Assembly (NCBI GenBank): GCA_945874095.1
Contig: CAMCFM010000014.1
Span: 1 to 19,595 of the forward strand
From: Candidatus Kuenenia stuttgartensis
Lineage (GTDB): Bacteria > Planctomycetota > Planctomycetia > Isosphaerales > Isosphaeraceae
Direction: 5' to 3'
Length of the DNA: 19,595 nucleotides
The position numbers and the translations under genes were made by a program. Positions 16,520 through 19,595 of this stretch are shown here, in pieces; within the stretch, counting starts at the first letter, position 1; every line of letters begins with the position of its first letter. Under the pieces are notes generated by a model. It ran no database searches. It saw only the letters and a list, made by a program, of their open reading frames with translations, and had not been told where the DNA came from.

Positions 16520-17605
16520 TCAGCCCATGGCTTTGATGATGGCCTGAGCCATTTCGCGGGTCCCGACAGCGGTTGGGTCGTCGCGGTGAGGCTTCATGTC
16601 GTAGGTCACGTTTTTGCCTTCAGCGATCACGTCGGCCACGGCTTTGTTGAGCCTTTCAGCGGCTTCGGCTTCGCCGAGGTATTCGAGCATGAGGACGCCG
16701 GAGAGGATCAGGGCGGTTGGGTTCAACTTCCACTGGCCCTTGTATTTAGGGGCCGATCCGTGAGTGGCCTCAAAGACTGCGCCTTTTTCGCCGATGTTGG
16801 CACCAGGTGCAACGCCGAGTCCGCCGATGAGACCAGCGCAGAGGTCGCTGATGATATCGCCGTAGAGGTTTGGAAGGACCATGACGTCGTAAAGCTCAGG
16901 CTTTTGAACGAGTTGCATACACATGTTGTCGACAATACGGTCTTCGAATTCGATGTCCGTATAATCTTTGGCGACGGTGCGGGCGACGTCGAGGAAGAGG
17001 CCGTCGGAGAACTTCAGGATGTTGGCTTTGTGAACGGCGGTGACCTTCTTGCGACCGTGCTTGCGGGCGTATTCGAAGGCATATTTCACAATCCGCTCAC
17101 TGCCTGTGACCGAGATTGGCTTGATGGAGATGCCTGAATCCGGGCGAATGGCTTTGCCGTTGAGGCGCTTGATATCGGCGATCAGTTCGGCTGTTTCAGG
17201 CTTGCCTTTTTCGAATTCGATACCGGTGTAGAGGTCTTCTGTGTTCTCGCGAACGATTACCAGATCGATTTTGGTTTGATCAAAGTAGGTACGAACACCC
17301 TTGTACTGCTTGCAGGGGCGAACGCAGGCGTAGAGGTCGAGAGCCTGACGGAGGTAAACGTTTACGCTTCGGAAGCCGGTTCCCACAGGCGTGGTGATCG
17401 GGGCTTTGAGTGCGACTCCGGTGCGTTTGATGGATTCAATAACGCTGTCAGGAACGGGTGTGCCCAGTCGGGCCATAACGTCCACGCCGGCTTCTTGAAC
17501 GTCCCAGTCAATTTTCACGCCGGTGGCGTCGATGCACATGCGGGTGGCTTCAGCCAGTTCAGGACCAACGCCGTCGCCGGGGATCAGTGTGACTTGATGT
17601 GCCAT
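16520..17605 (-). CDS. Isocitrate/isopropylmalate dehydrogenase family, probably isocitrate dehydrogenase
   Basis: A 361-residue beta-decarboxylating dehydrogenase: LIPGDGVGPE at 7-16, the substrate loop S80-V-N82-V-Y-L-R86, R96 in CVRPC, R119 and Y126 in VRENTEDLYTG, K193 in VHKAN, and metal-binding D226, D250 and D254. The Ser/Asn/Arg substrate loop followed by DLYACVRPC favours isocitrate over isopropylmalate. The cofactor segment is HGSAPKYKGQ (282-291), with Lys287-Tyr288 where E. coli NADP-enzyme has K344-Y345; Y335 in VTYD matches Y391, while the R395 position is Pro. NADP use is therefore suggested although the length is that of NAD-type enzymes. It would make 2-oxoglutarate in the TCA cycle. 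The gene has its own terminator. Homoisocitrate or related substrates cannot be excluded. Confidence 0.92.
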   Translation of the reverse strand: MAHQVTLIPGDGVGPELAEATRMCIDATGVKIDWDVQEAGVDVMARLGTPVPDSVIESIKRTGVALKAPITTPVGTGFRSVNVYLRQALDLYACVRPCKQYKGVRTYFDQTKIDLVIVRENTEDLYTGIEFEKGKPETAELIADIKRLNGKAIRPDSGISIKPISVTGSERIVKYAFEYARKHGRKKVTAVHKANILKFSDGLFLDVARTVAKDYTDIEFEDRIVDNMCMQLVQKPELYDVMVLPNLYGDIISDLCAGLIGGLGVAPGANIGEKGAVFEATHGSAPKYKGQWKLNPTALILSGVLMLEYLGEAEAAERLNKAVADVIAEGKNVTYDMKPHRDDPTAVGTREMAQAIIKAMG

Positions 17606-17975
17606 GGGGCTCGTGTCTCTAAGGGGGGTGGCTTGGTGTATGTCTACTCAAACAAAGCAGATAGACCCGTGGCAACCCAGTTTCAGGAATGTCTGGTGTG
17701 ACCCTTGGCGATTGCTGGATGAGGCGATCGGGTTCAGGGTTTTACGACCACTTGACAAATCAGATATCGCCAAACGCTGGTCGGAAGTATTGAGATTAAG
17801 ATGACGCAGGCTTGGCGTCAAGCGAATCACCCGCGAACCTTTGGATATTTTTCACCAGGAATCGCTAAAATCATGTCGATTCCTGTGACTGTGGCGTGGA
17901 TAATGGTTGAAACGACATGGGCAGGAATTCACCAGACCGGCCTGGGCACCGAAATTCAAGAGGTTCTATGAGCTT
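17606..17975. other. Divergent intergenic region between the dehydrogenase and DUF962-like genes
   Basis: 370 bp with no gene I can firmly support. A TTGGAT (17841-17846) and TAAAAT (17866-17871) pair with 19-bp spacing could be a weak rightward promoter. A 32-codon reading frame at 17873-17971 ends 4 bp before the next gene and is treated as a finding. TTGACA occurs at 17752 but no -10 box stands at the right distance. Confidence 0.4.
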
Positions 17976-18281
17976 ATGATTTGTCCACCACTGCCACGTG
18001 CTCCGCTGGTCGACGACTGGATGGATCGTCACAAGAACAAGATCAGCTTTGCCCTGCACATTCTTGGGATTCCGCCCACGATCGTGGGGGTTCTGTTGAT
18101 CCCGATCTATCTGGGGCTGATGTCGATCCCGATCTTTTTGGTCGCTTTGGCGGCATTTACAGGCGGATATGCCCTGCAATTTGCGGGTCACTGGGTGGAC
18201 GGGACGGAATCTGGAGAGATGCGCTGGATGAAAAAGCAGTGGACAAAGTTCGTGAAGTCGAAGAATCTCGAAAAAAAATAA
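17976..18281 (+). CDS. DUF962/Mpo1-like membrane protein
   Basis: The ATG at 17976 gives 101 residues; AAGAGG lies about 12 nt upstream. A longer form from a TTG at 17907 (124 residues) is possible but adds only a basic tail. The protein begins with a short segment, then WMDRHKNKISFALHILGIPP, the His-Asn...His pattern seen at the N-terminus of DUF962/Mpo1 proteins, followed by two hydrophobic helices (TIVGVLLIPIYLGLMSIPIF and LVALAAFTGGYALQFAG) and the conserved GH..DG segment. In yeast Mpo1 is an iron-dependent dioxygenase acting on 2-hydroxy fatty acids in the membrane; the conserved His residues support a similar metal site, but substrate here is inferred. The C-terminus is lysine-rich. 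The TolC-like gene follows after 331 bp. Confidence 0.82.
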   Translation: MICPPLPRAPLVDDWMDRHKNKISFALHILGIPPTIVGVLLIPIYLGLMSIPIFLVALAAFTGGYALQFAGHWVDGTESGEMRWMKKQWTKFVKSKNLEKK

Positions 18282-18291
18282 GAAATTGGGC

Positions 18292-18319
18292 TTGGCAGGT
18301 TTTCGGGGTCTGCTAATAT
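18292..18319 (+). promoter_or_regulatory. Sigma-70-like promoter for the TolC-like gene
   Basis: TTGGCA (18292-18297) and TAATAT (18314-18319) are 16 bp apart, 5 of 6 and 4 of 6 matches to the consensus boxes, and lie just after the DUF962-like stop at 18281. Transcription would start near 18326, giving a leader of about 290 nt before the ATG at 18613. Confidence 0.45.
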
Positions 18320-18612
18320 TCGGCCCAAGCCTATGGAGTCGCTGGACAGTTTCTCAGGTATTTCCTGTACTTGAGAATAGGTTCGAGCCCGCCGGTTGCC
18401 TGAGTCAGGCGATGGTGAGTGAGAGCTGAGAAAGGTCCGGCATCCTGACGATGGCTCTTGCGTTTTGTCGGACGAGCAATTGTCAGGGTGTTTGTCGGAA
18501 GGACCTGACGAACACGGAGCTCGCCCCGGGTTGGTTGTCCGCGTTTCCAATTGGTGGAACGGGCGATTCTCTCGACGGCGTGACTGCCAAGCCAATCAAG
18601 GATGATTCGGCC
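18320..18612 (+). other. Long leader with stem-loops before the TolC-like gene
   Basis: No independent gene is visible. Inverted repeats are TTCTCAGGTA/TACTTGAGAA (18351-18360 and 18368-18377, 10 bp with one G-U, 7-nt loop), the palindrome GCCTGAGTCAGGC (18398-18410) and GTCAGG/CCTGAC (18482-18487 and 18504-18509). From the ATG at 18451 the frame is open and joins the TolC-like frame, a possible 54-codon N-terminal extension, but it would place the lipoprotein signal inside the protein, so I prefer 18613. A 13-codon frame starts at 18333. Confidence 0.45.
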
Positions 18613-19595
18613 ATGCCTTGGAAATATAACCGTAAGCGACTGTTCCCAACCGCCTGTGTTCTGATGGGTCTCATCGGAACCACTGGTTGTCAACGGATCC
18701 CTTATATCGATCAATCACGAGCAGTACCGCAGGACAACGTGGGGGTTCTTCCATCCGAAGACCAACAGGTTCGCCAGGCGGCGTTTCTGGACCAGGCGTC
18801 CAGTTCGTTACCCACTCCATTGCCTCAGTTGTCTCCACCTCGGACGACAGATCAACCTGAGGCTGACGAGATCTGGGAAATGACCCTCGAACAGGCCATT
18901 CAAATTGGTTTGGAAAATAGTGAAGTGGTTCGGGTGATTTCGCTCGGTGCCCAGGGGATCCCAATCGGTGGATTCGAACCGAGCCCACTCAACACCGGTG
19001 CCGGTGGTGGTGCGGCCAGTGCCCTTGGTGCTGGTGCCCTGTCAACCGTGTACGACCCGGCCATTCAAGAAACACAAATTGCTCAGGCCTTATCCGCCTT
19101 CGACACGACGTTCACCACGTCGTTGTTCTGGGGCAAGAACGTTCAGCCTTTTAATAACTCCATCTCGGCAGGCTTCTTCTCATCGGCCAACAAAGTGCCG
19201 ATTATCTTTAATCAGAAGAACAACCAGTTCCAGATCGGGCTTCAGAAGCGAACGGCCACCGGTGCCACACTCAACGTGGCCCACAATATCAACATGGCTT
19301 ATTCCAATAGCCCGCAGAACGTTTATCCGTCTGCTTACACGACCAACATGCAGTTCAAGATCAGCCAGCCCCTCCTGGGTGGCAACGACCAAACGGGTCC
19401 GAGCGGTCTGGAGGCCAACCGGGCTCCAGTCGTGATCGCCCGTGTGAATGCCGATGCTGCCGTATGGCGGTTCAAGGCGGACATCATGGCCATGGTTCGT
19501 TCCATTGAGCAGCAATACTGGGCCCTGTCCCAGCAACAGGTGCAGCTCTGGAGCCGTGAGACAGCCATTGGTCTGGGTGAGCAGATCGTTCGCAA
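18613..19595 (+). CDS. TolC-like outer-membrane efflux lipoprotein (3' end beyond the window)
   Basis: The ATG at 18613 has AAGGA about 11 nt upstream; 327 codons are present before the right edge. Residues 1-26 look like a lipoprotein signal: basic MPWKYNRKRL, hydrophobic VLMGLIG, then TTGCQ with Cys26 as probable lipid-attachment site, although the -3 residue is Thr rather than Leu. A Pro/Gln-rich linker follows, then MTLEQAIQIGLENSEVVRV, the typical first helix of the outer membrane efflux (OEP) domain, an Ala/Gly-rich insert, and beta-strand segments such as TTSLFWGKN, ISAGFFSS and QFQIGLQKRTATGATLNV that fit the barrel, ending in long helical SIEQQYWALSQQQVQLWSRE. Such proteins form the outer-membrane channel of type I secretion or RND efflux systems. 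Its partner genes, if linked, lie to the right of the window. Confidence 0.88.
   Translation, partial: MPWKYNRKRLFPTACVLMGLIGTTGCQRIPYIDQSRAVPQDNVGVLPSEDQQVRQAAFLDQASSSLPTPLPQLSPPRTTDQPEADEIWEMTLEQAIQIGLENSEVVRVISLGAQGIPIGGFEPSPLNTGAGGGAASALGAGALSTVYDPAIQETQIAQALSAFDTTFTTSLFWGKNVQPFNNSISAGFFSSANKVPIIFNQKNNQFQIGLQKRTATGATLNVAHNINMAYSNSPQNVYPSAYTTNMQFKISQPLLGGNDQTGPSGLEANRAPVVIARVNADAAVWRFKADIMAMVRSIEQQYWALSQQQVQLWSRETAIGLGEQIVR

Noticed and set aside
16586..17137. 183-codon plus-strand frame
   Set aside because: It is antisense to the isocitrate dehydrogenase-family gene and is explained as a shadow of that gene's codon bias.
18285..18332. GGCTTGG/CCAAGCC pair after the DUF962-like gene as a terminator
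   Set aside because: The loop is too long and there is no T-run; the same stretch is better read as a promoter.
18960..18985. tRNA T-arm-like sequence on the minus strand (GGTTCGAATCC)
   Set aside because: It lies inside the TolC-like coding frame, where it encodes GGFEPS, and no acceptor, D or anticodon arm fits around it.

Overview
The window looks like a chromosomal segment from a planctomycete (order Planctomycetales is my inference). The reasons are protein families typical of that group: a DUF1559 prepilin-type protein with an H-X9-DG C-terminus, a PVC-type propeller/HEAT/cytochrome c protein with a CxxCH site, a Pkn-type Ser/Thr kinase with a long N-terminal leader, a TolC-like outer-membrane lipoprotein and lpxK (lipid A synthesis, so a Gram-negative-type envelope). 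Base composition is moderate and looks even. I see no phage, transposase, integrase, rRNA or tRNA genes.

Layout. 1-1655 (-): nearly complete AarF/UbiB (ABC1) atypical kinase whose last codons lie beyond the left edge. 1742-1780: intrinsic terminator of the next gene. 1805-2797 (-): DUF1559 pseudopilin-like protein. 2943-3359 (-): small Cys/His-containing membrane protein. 3560-4795 (-): soluble Ser/Thr kinase. A divergent intergenic region with a perfect inverted repeat separates this leftward block from a rightward pair: an SDR-family protein (5093-5944) and a membrane-anchored penicillin-acylase-type Ntn hydrolase (6058-8496).

A Tat-exported beta-propeller protein (8517-9659, -) lies opposite a large secreted propeller/HEAT/cytochrome c protein (9863-12997, +). 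The latter is followed 30 bp later by a small ABM-fold monooxygenase (13028-13318). The 3' ends of this operon and of a small membrane protein (13785-14075, -) converge on a 466-bp non-coding region holding a palindromic repeat array in both orientations.

The right part carries, leftward, an isocitrate dehydrogenase-family gene (16520-17605) with its own terminator, then lpxK (15338-16414) and an uncharacterised, possibly deoxyhypusine-synthase-like gene (14346-15296), the last two probably one operon. Rightward are a DUF962/Mpo1-like membrane protein (17976-18281) and, after a 331-bp leader with a good promoter and several stem-loops, the 5' part of a TolC-like outer-membrane lipoprotein (18613 to the right edge).

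Most of the window is ordinary housekeeping and envelope content. The points most worth a second look are the two-orientation repeat array, the SDR that lacks its catalytic lysine, the short isocitrate dehydrogenase with NADP-type cofactor residues, the unknown gene after lpxK, and the structured leader of the TolC-like gene.
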